64,000 nucleotides of DNA from Deltaproteobacteria bacterium. GTDB taxonomy: Bacteria > Desulfobacterota > Desulfuromonadia > Geobacterales > Geobacteraceae. The notes below the pieces were generated by a model, which worked only from the letters and a program-made list of their open reading frames with translations, did no database searches and had not been told where the DNA came from. Positions 19,522 to 30,574 of this stretch are shown piece by piece (position 1 is the stretch's first letter; every line of letters begins with the position of its first letter). Where the stretch lies: assembly GCA_021848385.1 (NCBI GenBank), contig JAJZUQ010000010.1:1-64000 (forward strand), given 5' to 3'. Position numbers and translations under genes: made by a program.

Positions 19522-19754
19522 TCGATTCCGCCGGACCGTACACCGCGACCCCACTGGTTGATTGCCAGCGCTGCAGTGCCTGTGGTCGGTGCGTGGCGGC
19601 ATGCCCGGAGAAGCTCTTTACCCTCGAAGTTGACGGATTCCGAAAAACCGCGCGCCGGCAGGATTCAACCGACTGCCGGCGCTGCTTTGCCTGCGGCCTC
19701 TGTTGCCCCGTTCATGCGATCAGTCCGGAAGAGGCATCCGGTCAGGGCACATAG
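19518..19754 (+). CDS. 2x[4Fe-4S] ferredoxin-like protein
   Basis: CQRCSACGRCVAACP and CRRCFACGLCCP cluster motifs. Confidence 0.75.
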   Translation: MIDSAGPYTATPLVDCQRCSACGRCVAACPEKLFTLEVDGFRKTARRQDSTDCRRCFACGLCCPVHAISPEEASGQGT

Positions 19755-19883
19755 TAGCCCCCCCCCCGCACCACTCAGCATCCTTCCCGCTTTTCTTCGA
19801 TTATCCTGCGAACGTCTCCTGCATGCCATCTCCCCGGTGATCCGGAGCGGGAGGCAAACACCATTCCCCCGGTTCCTCCTGCC

Positions 19884-19912
19884 TTGACAGGCTCTCCTGC
19901 CGTACCTATTAT
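19884..19912 (+). promoter_or_regulatory. predicted promoter of clpB
   Basis: TTGACA-N17-TATTAT. Confidence 0.6.
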
Positions 19913-19978
19913 TCTTGTACGTGACGTGCGCCGAACGGTAATGCATCGAACTGTCCATGGCACGAAAAGGAGACATTC

Positions 19979-22573
19979 ATGATCAGACCGGAAAAAATGA
20001 CCATAAAAACCCAGGAGGCACTGGCGAGCGCCCAGGAACTGGCATCCCGGCAGGGGAACAGTGCCATTGAGCCGGAACATCTTCTCGCAGCAATGCTGGA
20101 GCAGGAGGGGGGGGTGGTAACGCCACTTCTCCAGAAGGTGGGCGCAACTCCCGCCGCCATCCAGACACTGGTGGCAGCCGCTCTTAAGAAGCTCCCCACG
20201 GCGAGCGGCGCAACCATGCAGCTGCATATCTCCTCATCTCTTAACCACCTGCTCGATGCTTCCCAGAAGGAAGCGGATGCCATGAAGGACGAGTTTGTCT
20301 CCACTGAGCATCTGCTCCTTGGCATTGTGGCGGAAAAGGGGTGCGAAGCGGCCCGCATCCTGGCCGAAGCCGGCGTCAGCCGCCAGGCGCTTCTGTCTGC
20401 TCTCAAGGAGATGCGGGGGGAGGAACGGGTTACGGACCAGAATCCGGAGGAGAAATACCAGGCCCTTGCCAAGTACGCCCGTGACCTGACCGACCTGGCC
20501 CGTCAGGGGAAGCTCGATCCGGTCATCGGCCGGGACGACGAGATCCGGCGCGTGCTCCAGGTCCTCTCCCGTCGTACGAAAAACAACCCGGTCCTCATCG
20601 GCGAGCCGGGTGTGGGCAAGACTGCCATCGTTGAAGGCTTGGCACAGCGGATCGTTGCCGGTGACGTGCCGGAAACCCTCAAGGAGAAGAGGGTGGTTGC
20701 CCTCGACATGGGGGCGCTCATCGCCGGGGCAAAATACCGGGGGGAATTCGAGGACCGGCTCAAGGCGGTGATCAAGGAGGTGGCCAAGTCCGAGGGGCGG
20801 GTCATCCTCTTCATCGACGAACTTCATACCCTGGTGGGGGCCGGTGCCGCCGAAGGGGCACTGGATGCCTCCAACATGCTCAAGCCGGCCCTGGCACGGG
20901 GGGAGCTCCACTGCATTGGCGCCACGACCCTCAACGAATACCGCAAGTACATCGAGAAGGATGCCGCCTTGGAGCGTCGCTTTCAACAGGTGTATGCCGG
21001 TGAGCCGAGTGTGGAGGAGACCATCTCCATCCTGCGCGGCCTCAAGGAGAAGTACGAGGCCTACCACGGCATCCGGATCAAGGACGGCGCCATCATTGCC
21101 GCGGCGACCCTGTCGGACCGCTACATCACCGACCGGTTTCTTCCCGACAAGGCCATCGATCTGATAGACGAGGCCGCATCCCGGCTCAGGATCGAGATCG
21201 ATTCCCTGCCGACCGAGATCGATGAACTCGAGCGAAAGATCATCCAGTTGGAGATCGAGAAACAGGCCCTCCTGCGGGAACAGGATACCCGTGCGCTGGA
21301 ACGGCTAAAGAAGGTGACCGATGACCTGGCGGCGCTTAAGGCCGAGTCTTCATTGCTGAAGGACCACTGGCGTAAAGAGAAGGTTATAATCCAGGCCCAG
21401 CGGGAGTTGAAACAGCGGCTGGAGGAGAAAAAGGAGGAGGCGAAGAAGGGGGAGCGGGAGGGAAACCTGGCGCGAACAGCTGAAATCCGCTACGGCGAAA
21501 TCCCTGCCCTGGAAAAGGATATGGCGGAGAAGGAGAGGGAGCTCGCGGAACTTCAGCAGGAAGGGAAGATGCTCGCGGAGGAGGTGGATGCCGATCAGGT
21601 GGCGGAGATTGTGGCCAAATGGACCGGTATCCCGGTGAGCCGGATGCTGGAGACTGAGGCGGAGAAGCTGATCCACATGGAAGAACGGCTCCGGAGCCGG
21701 GTGGTCGGGCAGGATGACGCCCTCCTGCTGGTGGCCAACGCCATACGCCGTGCCCGCTCAGGTCTTTCCGACCCCAACCGTCCCATTGGCTCCTTCATGT
21801 TTCTCGGCCCGACCGGGGTCGGCAAGACCGAAACCGCCAAGGCGCTCGCCTCGTTCCTGTTCGACGATGATCAGGCAGTGGTCCGGATCGACATGAGCGA
21901 GTACCAGGAGAAGCATACGGTTGCCCGTCTCATTGGCGCTCCTCCCGGCTATGTGGGGTACGAAGAGGGGGGGCAGCTGACCGAGGCGGTCCGGCGCCGC
22001 CCGTACAGCATCATCCTGTTCGACGAAATCGAGAAGGCCCATCCGGAAGTGTTCAACGTCCTGCTCCAGGTACTGGACGATGGCCGGCTCACCGATGGGC
22101 AGGGACGGACCGTCGACTTCCGGAATGCGGTCATCATCATGACGAGCAACCTGGGGTCCCAGTGGATCCAACAGTACGGGGCGAGCGACTACGCGAAGAT
22201 GCGCACCATGGTCATGGAGACGCTGCGGGAAAACTTCAAGCCGGAATTCCTCAACCGGGTCGACGAGATCGCCATCTACCATTCCCTTCCCCTGGAGCAG
22301 ATCAAGAAGATCGTCGATATTCAGGTGGGGGAACTGGAAAAGCGGCTGGCAGAGCGGGGCATATCCCTTGTCATCAGCGACAAGGCACGGGAATACCTGG
22401 CCAGGGAAGGCTTCGATCCGGCCTATGGCGCCCGCCCCCTGAAGCGGACGCTGCAGCGCAAGATACAGGATCCGCTGGCGCTCATGCTCCTGGACGGAAA
22501 ATTTGCCGACGGGGATACGGTGCTCGTGGAACTTTCTGTGACCGGAGAGGATCTGGTTATCCATAAAAAATGA
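19979..22573 (+). CDS. clpB: ATP-dependent chaperone ClpB
   Basis: Two AAA+ modules ([30 protein letters not shown]), Clp N-domain, coiled-coil middle domain. Confidence 0.97.
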   Translation: MIRPEKMTIKTQEALASAQELASRQGNSAIEPEHLLAAMLEQEGGVVTPLLQKVGATPAAIQTLVAAALKKLPTASGATMQLHISSSLNHLLDASQKEADAMKDEFVSTEHLLLGIVAEKGCEAARILAEAGVSRQALLSALKEMRGEERVTDQNPEEKYQALAKYARDLTDLARQGKLDPVIGRDDEIRRVLQVLSRRTKNNPVLIGEPGVGKTAIVEGLAQRIVAGDVPETLKEKRVVALDMGALIAGAKYRGEFEDRLKAVIKEVAKSEGRVILFIDELHTLVGAGAAEGALDASNMLKPALARGELHCIGATTLNEYRKYIEKDAALERRFQQVYAGEPSVEETISILRGLKEKYEAYHGIRIKDGAIIAAATLSDRYITDRFLPDKAIDLIDEAASRLRIEIDSLPTEIDELERKIIQLEIEKQALLREQDTRALERLKKVTDDLAALKAESSLLKDHWRKEKVIIQAQRELKQRLEEKKEEAKKGEREGNLARTAEIRYGEIPALEKDMAEKERELAELQQEGKMLAEEVDADQVAEIVAKWTGIPVSRMLETEAEKLIHMEERLRSRVVGQDDALLLVANAIRRARSGLSDPNRPIGSFMFLGPTGVGKTETAKALASFLFDDDQAVVRIDMSEYQEKHTVARLIGAPPGYVGYEEGGQLTEAVRRRPYSIILFDEIEKAHPEVFNVLLQVLDDGRLTDGQGRTVDFRNAVIIMTSNLGSQWIQQYGASDYAKMRTMVMETLRENFKPEFLNRVDEIAIYHSLPLEQIKKIVDIQVGELEKRLAERGISLVISDKAREYLAREGFDPAYGARPLKRTLQRKIQDPLALMLLDGKFADGDTVLVELSVTGEDLVIHKK

Positions 22574-22603
22574 TGGGATGCAGTACAGAAACAGACAAAC
22601 ACT

Positions 22604-22636
22604 GCAAACGGCTCGATCTCCGGACGGGCCGTTTGC
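22604..22636 (+). terminator. terminator downstream of clpB
   Basis: GCAAACGGC ... GCCGTTTGC stem then TTTA. Confidence 0.5.
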
Positions 22637-22739
22637 TTTACCGGCTGGCGGTGATTGCCGATTTTACCCTTGATTTATGAGGCGTTTTGATTTAGAAAAA
22701 ACCTCTTTTCGAACGTGAACATTTCACAGGAAACGGTTA

Positions 22740-23582
22740 ATGCGAACTCTCACCTTGCAGGCTCCCGCAAAAATAAACTACCGGCTCGACGTGCTGCGGC
22801 GCCGTCCTGACGGCTACCACGATCTGCGCATGATCATGCAGCGGTTCGATCTGTGCGACGATATCCTGATTACCCTGAACGATACTCCCGGTATCAGGGT
22901 CACCTGCGGCAGTGAAGGGGTGCCTGACGGCCCGGGTAACATAGCCTGGCGGGCAGCAGATGAGCTTCTTTCCCTTGCCGGTCGCGAGGTCGGGGTCGAT
23001 ATCGTGATCACCAAACGGATCCCGGTGGCGGCCGGTCTCGGGGGGGGGAGCAGCGACTGCGCAGCGGTCCTCATGGGGCTGAACCAGCTCCTGGAACTGG
23101 GTTTGTCCGATGCCCGGCTCATGGAGATCGGGGTGAAGCTGGGGGCCGACGTCCCATTTTTCATTTTCAAGAAAACCGCCCTGGCTGAGGGTATCGGTGA
23201 GCAACTGACCGCCATTGAACAGATTCCCCAGGTCTGGCTGGTGATCGTCAATCCCAATGTCCCCGTTTCCACCGCCTGGGTCTATCAAAATTTACAATTG
23301 ACAAACCGCTCCGATGACTTTAAAATGCCTCGTTTCTATAGCAGTATCGCGGACATCTGCGCCGTCCTCGGCAATGATCTGGAGGCGGTGACTATCCGGC
23401 GCTACCCGGTCATCAGTGAGATCAAGGGGCGTTTGCAGGCCCTGGGTGCGGCAGGGGTGCTGATGTCCGGCAGCGGCCCAACGGTATTCGGAATTTTTGA
23501 ACAGGAAGACGCTGCGCGTCAGGCGGTGGTGGAGCTGACACGGGGAACCGGGTGGTTCGCCGCTGCCGCCCGGACAATTTGA
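22740..23582 (+). CDS. ispE: 4-diphosphocytidyl-2-C-methyl-D-erythritol kinase
   Basis: [39 protein letters not shown]. Confidence 0.95.
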   Translation: MRTLTLQAPAKINYRLDVLRRRPDGYHDLRMIMQRFDLCDDILITLNDTPGIRVTCGSEGVPDGPGNIAWRAADELLSLAGREVGVDIVITKRIPVAAGLGGGSSDCAAVLMGLNQLLELGLSDARLMEIGVKLGADVPFFIFKKTALAEGIGEQLTAIEQIPQVWLVIVNPNVPVSTAWVYQNLQLTNRSDDFKMPRFYSSIADICAVLGNDLEAVTIRRYPVISEIKGRLQALGAAGVLMSGSGPTVFGIFEQEDAARQAVVELTRGTGWFAAAARTI

Positions 23583-23589
23583 TGCTTGA

Positions 23590-23664
23590 TGGGGTGTCGC
23601 CAAGCGGTAAGGCACCGGATTTTGATTCCGGCATTCCCAGGTTCGATCCCTGGCACCCCAGCCA
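23590..23664 (+). tRNA. tRNA-Gln (anticodon TTG), CCA encoded
   Basis: TGGGGTG acceptor pairs CACCCCA; CGGAT-TTTGAT-TCCG anticodon arm; GGTTCGATCCC T-arm. Confidence 0.93.
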
Positions 23665-23757
23665 CCTTTACCGATAGTCGACTGCGGGATCGCCGTCCCG
23701 GCAGAGATGACCGGTCCGGACGTCACGAAAAAATATAGCGAGAAAGAAGCGGAGCGC

Positions 23758-24702
23758 ATGGAAAACAAGATCAGGGTGTTCAGTGGCAACTCCAACCCGG
23801 GACTGGCGGAAAATATCTGCACCCATCTCCACGTCCCCCTCGGCCAGGCCAAGGTCAAGACCTTCTCCGACGGTGAGATCATGGTGGAGATCGGCGAGAA
23901 CGTCCGCGGTCGTGATATCTACGTGGTGCAGTCAACCTGCGCTCCGAGCAATAACAACCTGATGGAACTGCTGATCATGATAGATGCCCTGAAGAGGGCA
24001 TCTGCAGCCACCATCACGGCGGTCATCCCCTATTTCGGCTATGCGCGTCAGGATCGCAAGGTCGCTCCCCGCACGCCGATCACGTCCAAGCTGGTGGCGG
24101 ACCTGATAACCACCGCAGGCGCAGACCGGGTGGTGACCGTTGATCTCCATGCCGGCCAGATCCAGGGTTTCTTCAATATTCCGGTGGACAACCTCTATGC
24201 TGCCCCGGTCCTTCTTGAGCGCCTCAGGGAGCGTTTCCCCAATAATAATCTGGTCATGGTCTCGCCTGATGCCGGCGGCACCGAGCGGGCCCGGGCCTTC
24301 GCCAAGCGGCTTGGCTGCACTCTGGCGGTTATAGACAAGCGGCGGACCGGTCCTAACGTGGCGGAGGTCATGCACCTCATCGGTGATGTCAAGGATAAGA
24401 CCGCAATCATCCTCGACGACATGATCGACACGGCCGGCACCCTTACCCAGGCTGCAAAGGCACTGAAGGCGCATGGTGCCAAGACCATCTATGCCTGTGC
24501 GACCCATGGCGTACTGTCGGGCCCAGCCATCGACCGGATCAACGATTCGGACATTGAGAAGGTTCTGATAACCGATACCGTCACTCTCGGTGAAAAAACT
24601 GAAAGAACTGCTAAAATTGAGGTTCTGGGGGTAGCGGAGCTTCTGGCCGAAGCCATCAGGCGTATTCACGAGGACGAATCGGTCAGTTCACTATTTGTAT
24701 AA
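23758..24702 (+). CDS. prs: ribose-phosphate pyrophosphokinase
   Basis: MENKIRVFSGNSNPGLAENI, DLHAGQIQGFFNIPVDNL, ILDDMIDTAGT. Confidence 0.95.
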   Translation: MENKIRVFSGNSNPGLAENICTHLHVPLGQAKVKTFSDGEIMVEIGENVRGRDIYVVQSTCAPSNNNLMELLIMIDALKRASAATITAVIPYFGYARQDRKVAPRTPITSKLVADLITTAGADRVVTVDLHAGQIQGFFNIPVDNLYAAPVLLERLRERFPNNNLVMVSPDAGGTERARAFAKRLGCTLAVIDKRRTGPNVAEVMHLIGDVKDKTAIILDDMIDTAGTLTQAAKALKAHGAKTIYACATHGVLSGPAIDRINDSDIEKVLITDTVTLGEKTERTAKIEVLGVAELLAEAIRRIHEDESVSSLFV

Positions 24703-24783
24703 ATCGAGCGTACCTGTCAGGGTGCCAGACTCAGGGCAAGGCGGCGCCTTGCTCATATGAAAAAAGACAACATCGGAGGATGT

Positions 24784-25374
24784 ATGGAACAGAGAGAACT
24801 GAACGTTGAATTGAGGACCATGTCCGGCAAGAATGGCTGCCGGAAGCTGAGAAGCAATGACCTCCTTCCCGGTGTGGTGTACGGCAAGGGGATGGATGCC
24901 GTCCCCGTTACGGTGAAGCCGAAGGAGCTTGCTGCTGCCATTACCGGCGAGGGGGGACTCAACCATCTTATCACCCTGAAAGGCGGGGGGAGCCTCGACG
25001 GTAGCATGGTGATCGTGGCCGACCTGCTGCGCGGTGCGCTTCGTGGCGAGTTTCGGCATGTGGACCTGCACAGGGTGAATCTGGAGGAAAAGGTCCGGGT
25101 AGAAGTAGCCTTCAACCTGGTCGGTACCGCTAAGGGTGTGAAGGACGGCGGTATGCTGGATTTTGCCATGCATAACATTGAAATCGAGTGCCTGCCGGCC
25201 CAGATACCTGAGCATATTGACGTGGACGTCACTGAGCTCACTATCGGTCACTCCATTCACATATCCAACCTGCAGCTCCCCGCCGGGGTTAAGGTGCTCG
25301 CAGATCCCAGGGCATCCATTGTCAGCGTGCTTGGCAAGGCCCGCGAAGAGGAAGCCGCTCCCGCCGCCGAGTAA
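24784..25374 (+). CDS. rplY: 50S ribosomal protein L25/general stress protein Ctc
   Basis: MEQRELNVELRTMSGKNGCRKLRSNDLLPGVVYGKG. Confidence 0.9.
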   Translation: MEQRELNVELRTMSGKNGCRKLRSNDLLPGVVYGKGMDAVPVTVKPKELAAAITGEGGLNHLITLKGGGSLDGSMVIVADLLRGALRGEFRHVDLHRVNLEEKVRVEVAFNLVGTAKGVKDGGMLDFAMHNIEIECLPAQIPEHIDVDVTELTIGHSIHISNLQLPAGVKVLADPRASIVSVLGKAREEEAAPAAE

Positions 25375-25406
25375 TCGGCGCGCTGCGGCATCTGGCCGGC
25401 TGTGTA

Positions 25407-25991
25407 ATGTCTGCAAAACTTATCGTCGGGCTGGGAAATCCCGGCCCCAAGTACCAGGGAACCCGCCACAACGCGGGTTTCATGGTTTTGGACCGGCTGG
25501 CGAACGAGGCGGGTATTCCCGTCACCCGCAAGACATTCAGCGGGCTTTATGGCGAGGGGACTTTCCAGGGGGAGCGGCTTCTGCTCCTCAAGCCCCAGAC
25601 CTTCATGAACCTGTCGGGCCGGTCAGTCGCCGAGGCACTCCGCTTTCACAAGCTTGCGCTCTCTGACCTCGTAATCATCCACGACGACCTTGATATCCCT
25701 TTCGGCCGGGTGAAGCTGAAGGATGGAGGTGGCCATGGCGGCCACAACGGGCTTCGTTCCCTCATGCAGGAGCTTGGCGGTGGCCAGTTTGTGCGGTTGC
25801 GCATCGGGGTCGGCCGTCCGCTGCATGGCGATGTCGCCGATTACGTCCTGACAAATTTTTCCCGTGAAGAACAGAGCGGTCTCGACAGGCTTCTCGACGG
25901 AATGGTCGGACTGCTGGCCATGTTCGTGCGGGAAGGGCTCCCCAAGACCATGAGTCTTTGCAATAACAGGGATTTTCTGGAAGGGCCATAG
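25407..25991 (+). CDS. pth: peptidyl-tRNA hydrolase
   Basis: IVGLGNPGPKYQGTRHNAGFMVLD, GGHGGHNGLRSL. Confidence 0.95.
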   Translation: MSAKLIVGLGNPGPKYQGTRHNAGFMVLDRLANEAGIPVTRKTFSGLYGEGTFQGERLLLLKPQTFMNLSGRSVAEALRFHKLALSDLVIIHDDLDIPFGRVKLKDGGGHGGHNGLRSLMQELGGGQFVRLRIGVGRPLHGDVADYVLTNFSREEQSGLDRLLDGMVGLLAMFVREGLPKTMSLCNNRDFLEGP

Positions 25992-26038
25992 GGACGGCCC
26001 GAAGTGGTCGTCTGCATCATGAAGTCGTCGTAATCACG

Positions 26039-26070
26039 GGCACCCGCAGCGGGGTGCCCCTACATTTTTT
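26039..26070 (+). terminator. terminator-like hairpin downstream of pth
   Basis: GGGCACCC-GCAGC-GGGGTGCCC followed by CTACATTTTTT. Confidence 0.5.
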
Positions 26071-26084
26071 AAGGAAGCATCTCC

Positions 26085-27179
26085 ATGGGTTTTAATTGTG
26101 GCATCGTCGGGCTCCCCAATGTGGGGAAGTCTACCATTTTCAATGCACTCACCTCGGCCGGTGCCGAGTCTGCCAACTATCCCTTCTGTACCATCGACCC
26201 CAACGTGGGAATCGTCCAGGTGCCGGATCCCCGGCTCCACCAGCTGTCGGAGATCGTCAACCCGGAGCGCATCCTTCCCACCACCATCGAGTTTCTCGAT
26301 ATTGCCGGTCTGGTCAAGGGCGCAAGTCAAGGGGAGGGGCTTGGGAACCAGTTCCTTGGCCACATCCGCTCCGTAGATGCCATCGTTCACGTGGTCCGCT
26401 GTTTTGATGATGAGAACGTGGTGCATGTCTCCGGCAGTGTTGACCCCCTGAGGGACATCGATATCATCAAGACCGAACTGGCACTTGCCGACCTGGACAC
26501 GGTGGAGAAGAAATTCCAGCGGGTGGAGAAGCAGTCCAAAAGTGGAGACCGGAAGATCAAGGACGAGGCGGATTTCTATGCCCGCGTTAAAAGCGCCCTG
26601 GAAAAGGGTGCTGCCGTGACCGGGCTGGCGGAAAATGCTGACGAGCGGCTCTGGATGCGGGATATGCACCTCCTCACCGACAAGCCGGTTCTTTACGTAG
26701 CCAACGTTGCGGAGGATGACCTTGCGGGGAACCACCCCTTTGTGGCCATGGTGCGGGAGCTGGCAGCCGGCGAGGGGGCGAAGGTGGTTACCATCTGCGG
26801 CCGTATCGAGGCGGAGATATCAGAACTGGAAGGGGAGGAAAAACAGGTATTTCTGAATGAGATGGGGCTCGCGGAGTCGGGGCTTGACCAGCTCATCCGT
26901 TCCGGCTACGAACTGCTCGGCCTCATCACCTATTTTACCGCGGGGGTCAAGGAGGTGCGGGCCTGGACCATCACCAGGGGGACCAAAGCACCGCAGGCGG
27001 CCGGCGTCATTCACACCGACTTCGAAAAGGGGTTCATCCGTGCTGAAGTGATTGCCTTTGCCGACTACATCGCCTCGGGCGGTGAGGCCGGGGCCAAGGA
27101 GAAGGGGCTGATGCGGCTGGAAGGTAAAGAGTATGTGGTGCAAGACGGGGATGTCATGCACTTCCGGTTCAACGTGTAG
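26085..27179 (+). CDS. ychF: redox-regulated ATPase YchF
   Basis: [19 protein letters not shown]-terminal TGS domain. Confidence 0.95.
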   Translation: MGFNCGIVGLPNVGKSTIFNALTSAGAESANYPFCTIDPNVGIVQVPDPRLHQLSEIVNPERILPTTIEFLDIAGLVKGASQGEGLGNQFLGHIRSVDAIVHVVRCFDDENVVHVSGSVDPLRDIDIIKTELALADLDTVEKKFQRVEKQSKSGDRKIKDEADFYARVKSALEKGAAVTGLAENADERLWMRDMHLLTDKPVLYVANVAEDDLAGNHPFVAMVRELAAGEGAKVVTICGRIEAEISELEGEEKQVFLNEMGLAESGLDQLIRSGYELLGLITYFTAGVKEVRAWTITRGTKAPQAAGVIHTDFEKGFIRAEVIAFADYIASGGEAGAKEKGLMRLEGKEYVVQDGDVMHFRFNV

Positions 27180-27298
27180 AAAATGCCACTTTTGCGCTAT
27201 CTCGGCGTCAGCCTTCACGTGTGCTTGTGCGGCATACTGATGTATGCCTCCGCGCAAACGTTCGACTTCCTTGATCTAGCACAAAATTGACATTTTCT
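27178..27298. repeat. 121-bp imperfect palindrome between ychF and rpsF
   Basis: Outer arms AGAAAATGCCACTTTTGCGC / GCACAAAATTGACATTTTCT (17/20 complementary), central GGCATAC-TGAT-GTATGCC. Confidence 0.65.
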
Positions 27299-27456
27299 TG
27301 GCAACTACAACGGCCCTTCGGCGGAATCTGTAACAAAAAGCTTGTCAATAATCTGTAAGTGTAGTAAAAGTCATAGTTTCCAAAGAGCAGCCATGTGGCT
27401 GTATCTCCTTGCTCCGGGTAGGACCGGGGCTACAAAACCGTGAGGAGGAAGTAAAC

Positions 27457-27825
27457 ATGAGGATGTACGAGACGATTTACATCGTCCAGCCCGACCTCGG
27501 TGACGACGACGTCAAAGCGTTGTCGGCCAAGGTTCAGGACGTCATCGCCAAGAAGAACGGCGAACTGAAGCGGCTGGAAGACTGGGGTAGCCGGAAACTG
27601 GCCTATCCCATCGAGAAGTTCAACCGGGGGCGCTATTTCTACCTCCGCTGCGACGGGGATGAGACCCTTATCGCCGAGTTGGAGCGCCGTCTCCGTCTTG
27701 ACGACAAGGTGCTTCGCTACCAGAGCGTCAAGCTCGAAAAAGAGGTCGAGGCCCCTGCCGCGGCCGCGCCGAAGGCTGCCGTCGAAGAAGCGGCTCCCGA
27801 GGCTGCTACCCCTGAAAGCGAATAA
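27457..27825 (+). CDS. rpsF: 30S ribosomal protein S6
   Basis: MRMYETIYIVQPDLGDDDV, WGSRKLAYPIEKFNRGRYFYL. Confidence 0.95.
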   Translation: MRMYETIYIVQPDLGDDDVKALSAKVQDVIAKKNGELKRLEDWGSRKLAYPIEKFNRGRYFYLRCDGDETLIAELERRLRLDDKVLRYQSVKLEKEVEAPAAAAPKAAVEEAAPEAATPESE

Positions 27826-27850
27826 TAATCAATTTGGAGGATTATCATAG

Positions 27851-28126
27851 ATGAGCGACGAAAGAACTCCCCAGAGAAGCTCAGGTCCGCGCAAGAAGCG
27901 GCCCTTCCAGCGCAGGAAAGTCTGCCGTTTCTGCGCAGACAAGCAGGTTACCATCGATTACAAAGACCCGCGTACCCTTCGCTATTTCATAACCGAACGG
28001 GGGAAGATCATCCCGCGCCGTATTTCCGGCAACTGTTCCAAGCACCAGCGGGAAATCACCGAGGCCATCAAGCGGGCCCGCAACATCGCCCTGCTGCCGG
28101 TTGCCGGTACGCACATAGTTCCGTAA
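27851..28126 (+). CDS. rpsR: 30S ribosomal protein S18
   Basis: [47 protein letters not shown]. Confidence 0.96.
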   Translation: MSDERTPQRSSGPRKKRPFQRRKVCRFCADKQVTIDYKDPRTLRYFITERGKIIPRRISGNCSKHQREITEAIKRARNIALLPVAGTHIVP

Positions 28127-28141
28127 CTGAGTGCTGACCAG

Positions 28142-29086
28142 ATGAAATCCCTTTCGCCCGGCCTCTGGCTGGAGATGGTCAAGGGGAGTGTCATCACCCT
28201 TGCGCTGTTTCTGGCCTATGTCAGTTTTCCGCTGCTGGGAATGTTTCCCGGCCTTTTTGTGCCGTTGCCGGGAATGTATTTCGCCCACAAGCACGGGAAC
28301 ATGATGGGGGCGGCAATCGTCGCGGTGTGCCTGGTAGCCATAGTGCCAGTTGCCGGTATGTCAGCTGCCATTATCTACCTCCTGCAGTGTGGCATCTTGA
28401 CCCTTGCAGTCCCCCATTTCCTCTCCCGGGGATGGGGCGGGGCCCGAACTATCGCCGTAAGCGTTGCACTCAATCTGCTGGTGATCGTGCTGTTTGCCGT
28501 TGTCTTTGCCACCAGCCAGGGAGTTGACCTCCATGGACAGGTGCTGAAGGGGATCAGCTCAAGTATCACCCAGACCGCTGCGGTCTACGAGAAGAGCGGA
28601 CTTACGGGTGAGGAGCTGCAATCCTTCAAGTCGGCAATGGAGCAGGCCGGCGCCCTTATCGGGCGGATATATCCGGCACTGCTTGTGATTTCCCTCTCGA
28701 CCATTGCAGGACTGAACCTGTGGCTCCTGGCACAGTTGGCGATACGCCTGCCGAAACGCCTCGCACTTGGAGAATTCACACGCTTCAAGCTTCCGGAGCA
28801 TCTGATATGGGTGGTCATCGCCGCCGGTTTTTCCCTGCTTCTTCCCCAGCGGGAGGCATCGGGGGTGGCGCTGAATGTACTGATTGTCATCCTTTCGCTC
28901 TATTTCATGCAAGGGTTGGCGGTCATCAGCTGGTTCTTCAATCGATTTGCCGTACCCGGTCTGGTGCGGGCTATTTTTTACGTACTTTTGACGCTGCAAC
29001 CCTACCTCGCGGTAATGGTGGCGGCTCTTGGCATATTCGACCTGTGGGGTGATTTCCGTGCTCCCCGGCAACCCAAAAACCTGTAA
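28142..29086 (+). CDS. YybS-like (DUF2232) integral membrane protein
   Basis: Polytopic membrane ORF located between rpsR and rplI, the typical YybS context. Confidence 0.75.
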   Translation: MKSLSPGLWLEMVKGSVITLALFLAYVSFPLLGMFPGLFVPLPGMYFAHKHGNMMGAAIVAVCLVAIVPVAGMSAAIIYLLQCGILTLAVPHFLSRGWGGARTIAVSVALNLLVIVLFAVVFATSQGVDLHGQVLKGISSSITQTAAVYEKSGLTGEELQSFKSAMEQAGALIGRIYPALLVISLSTIAGLNLWLLAQLAIRLPKRLALGEFTRFKLPEHLIWVVIAAGFSLLLPQREASGVALNVLIVILSLYFMQGLAVISWFFNRFAVPGLVRAIFYVLLTLQPYLAVMVAALGIFDLWGDFRAPRQPKNL

Positions 29087-29108
29087 CTCAGGCTAGGAGG
29101 AAAAGGAC

Positions 29109-29555
29109 ATGAAGGTAATTCTGAAGGAAAACGTGGAAAATCTTGGCACTATCGGAGACATCGTGAAGGTTGCCCCCGGCTATGCCCGCAACTTCCTGAT
29201 TCCGAAGGGATTTGCCCTTGAGGCGACTCTCAAGAACACCAAGGCGCTTGATCATCAGAAGCGTCATTTGGAGTACAAGAAAAACAAGGTTACGGAAGCG
29301 GCCAAGCAGCTTGCCGCACGGATCGAAGGGCTTGCACTGAGCATTGCCCACCAGGCAGGCGAGGAAGGAAAACTGTTCGGTGCCGTCACCAACATGGAAC
29401 TGGCCGAGCTGCTCAAAGCACAGGGTATTGAACTCGACCGGAAGAAAATCATCCTTGCCGAGCCGATCAAGCACATCGGTGAGTTTACTGCCACTGTCAA
29501 GCTTCACCCTGAAGTGAATGCGAGCCTGAAGGTGACCGTTACCAAGGCTGACTAA
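29109..29555 (+). CDS. rplI: 50S ribosomal protein L9
   Basis: MKVILKENVENLGTIGDIVKVAPGYARNFLIPKGFA. Confidence 0.97.
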   Translation: MKVILKENVENLGTIGDIVKVAPGYARNFLIPKGFALEATLKNTKALDHQKRHLEYKKNKVTEAAKQLAARIEGLALSIAHQAGEEGKLFGAVTNMELAELLKAQGIELDRKKIILAEPIKHIGEFTATVKLHPEVNASLKVTVTKAD

Positions 29556-29587
29556 GTAACGTTCTCCCGTATACTCTATCGAAGCAG

Positions 29588-29625
29588 AAGCGGCGTCCGG
29601 CAATTTTTCCGGACGCCGCTTTTTT
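29588..29625 (+). terminator. rho-independent terminator after rplI
   Basis: AAGCGGCGTCCGG-CAATTTTT-CCGGACGCCGCTTTTTT. Confidence 0.9.
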
Positions 29626-29636
29626 GTCGCAGACGG

Positions 29637-30452
29637 TCAGCGCTGGCAGTGAGCACAGAAATAGGTGGAGCGGCCACCCTGCCGTTCCATGATAATGGGC
29701 GCCCTGCATGTCGGACATGGTAAGCCCCCCCTGCCATAGACCTTGAGCTGCACGGTGAAGTACCCGGTCTGTTCTTCTCCGACCCGGAAATTACGGATGG
29801 TGGTTCCTCCATCAGCAATGGCTGACTGCAGCACCTCCCGTATTGCCGTAACAAGCCGCCGGTAGTGCTCCGGGGAGAGTTCGCCCGCCGGCCGGTCAGG
29901 GCGTATTCCGGCGCGAAACAGTGCTTCGCTGGCATAGATATTCCCTACGCCGACAAGAACGTGACTGTCCATGATGAACTTCTTCACGGTCACTTTCCGG
30001 CGATGGCTTTTTCTGAACAGGTATGCATCGTCAAACCCTGCTTCCAGCGGTTCCGGGCCGAGCTTTGCCAGAAGCTCGTGCAGAAGGGGGTTGCCATCGG
30101 TCCAGAGGACCGTGCCGAATCGCCGCGGATCATTGAAACGGAGTGCGTTGCCGTCTGCGAAAAGAATGTCAAGTTGGTCGTGTTTCCCGGCCGGTCTGGT
30201 GCCGGGTACGATGCCAAGGTTTCCCGACATCCCCAGGTGGAGGATCAGAGTCCCGTCCACGCAGCGAAAGAGAAGATACTTCCCACGCCGGTCAAGACTG
30301 GTTACCCGCTGTCCGGAGAGAGTGGCCGGCAGCTCTGCGGGAACCGGCCGGCGAAGACCGGCGTTTCGTACCACTACACCCGTGATGGTATTTCCTTCGA
30401 CATACGGCGCGATTGCACGCCGGGTCGTTTCGACGTCCGGTAATTCGGGCAT
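29637..30452 (-). CDS. mutM: formamidopyrimidine-DNA glycosylase
   Basis: MPELPDVETTRRAIAPYVEG N-terminus; C-terminal zinc finger CPTCRAPI...STYFCAHCQR. Confidence 0.95.
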   Translation of the reverse strand: MPELPDVETTRRAIAPYVEGNTITGVVVRNAGLRRPVPAELPATLSGQRVTSLDRRGKYLLFRCVDGTLILHLGMSGNLGIVPGTRPAGKHDQLDILFADGNALRFNDPRRFGTVLWTDGNPLLHELLAKLGPEPLEAGFDDAYLFRKSHRRKVTVKKFIMDSHVLVGVGNIYASEALFRAGIRPDRPAGELSPEHYRRLVTAIREVLQSAIADGGTTIRNFRVGEEQTGYFTVQLKVYGRGGLPCPTCRAPIIMERQGGRSTYFCAHCQR

Positions 30453-30545
30453 GGGTTATGTCCTTTTGCCTTGCATCTTAGGTAGATAGAGCGGGCTGCG
30501 GGTGGTGCGCATGGTAGCGTGACAGGTCGGTCAAGTCAATAATCC

Positions 30546-30574
30546 TTGACAGAGAGATGGATAAACTGTAATCT
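30546..30574 (+). promoter_or_regulatory. predicted sigma-70 promoter of glyQS
   Basis: TTGACA-N17-TAATCT. Confidence 0.5.

Noticed and set aside
18370-19602. 410-aa antisense ORF opposite ilvE
   Set aside because: ilvE motifs and RBS on + strand are unambiguous.
19758-19767. C10 tract between ferredoxin and clpB
   Set aside because: Intergenic and well upstream of the clpB promoter; no gene in which slippage would matter.
23040-23049. G9 tract in ispE as a phase-variation site
   Set aside because: Encodes the conserved [11 protein letters not shown]-binding motif of an essential gene; most likely ordinary codon usage.
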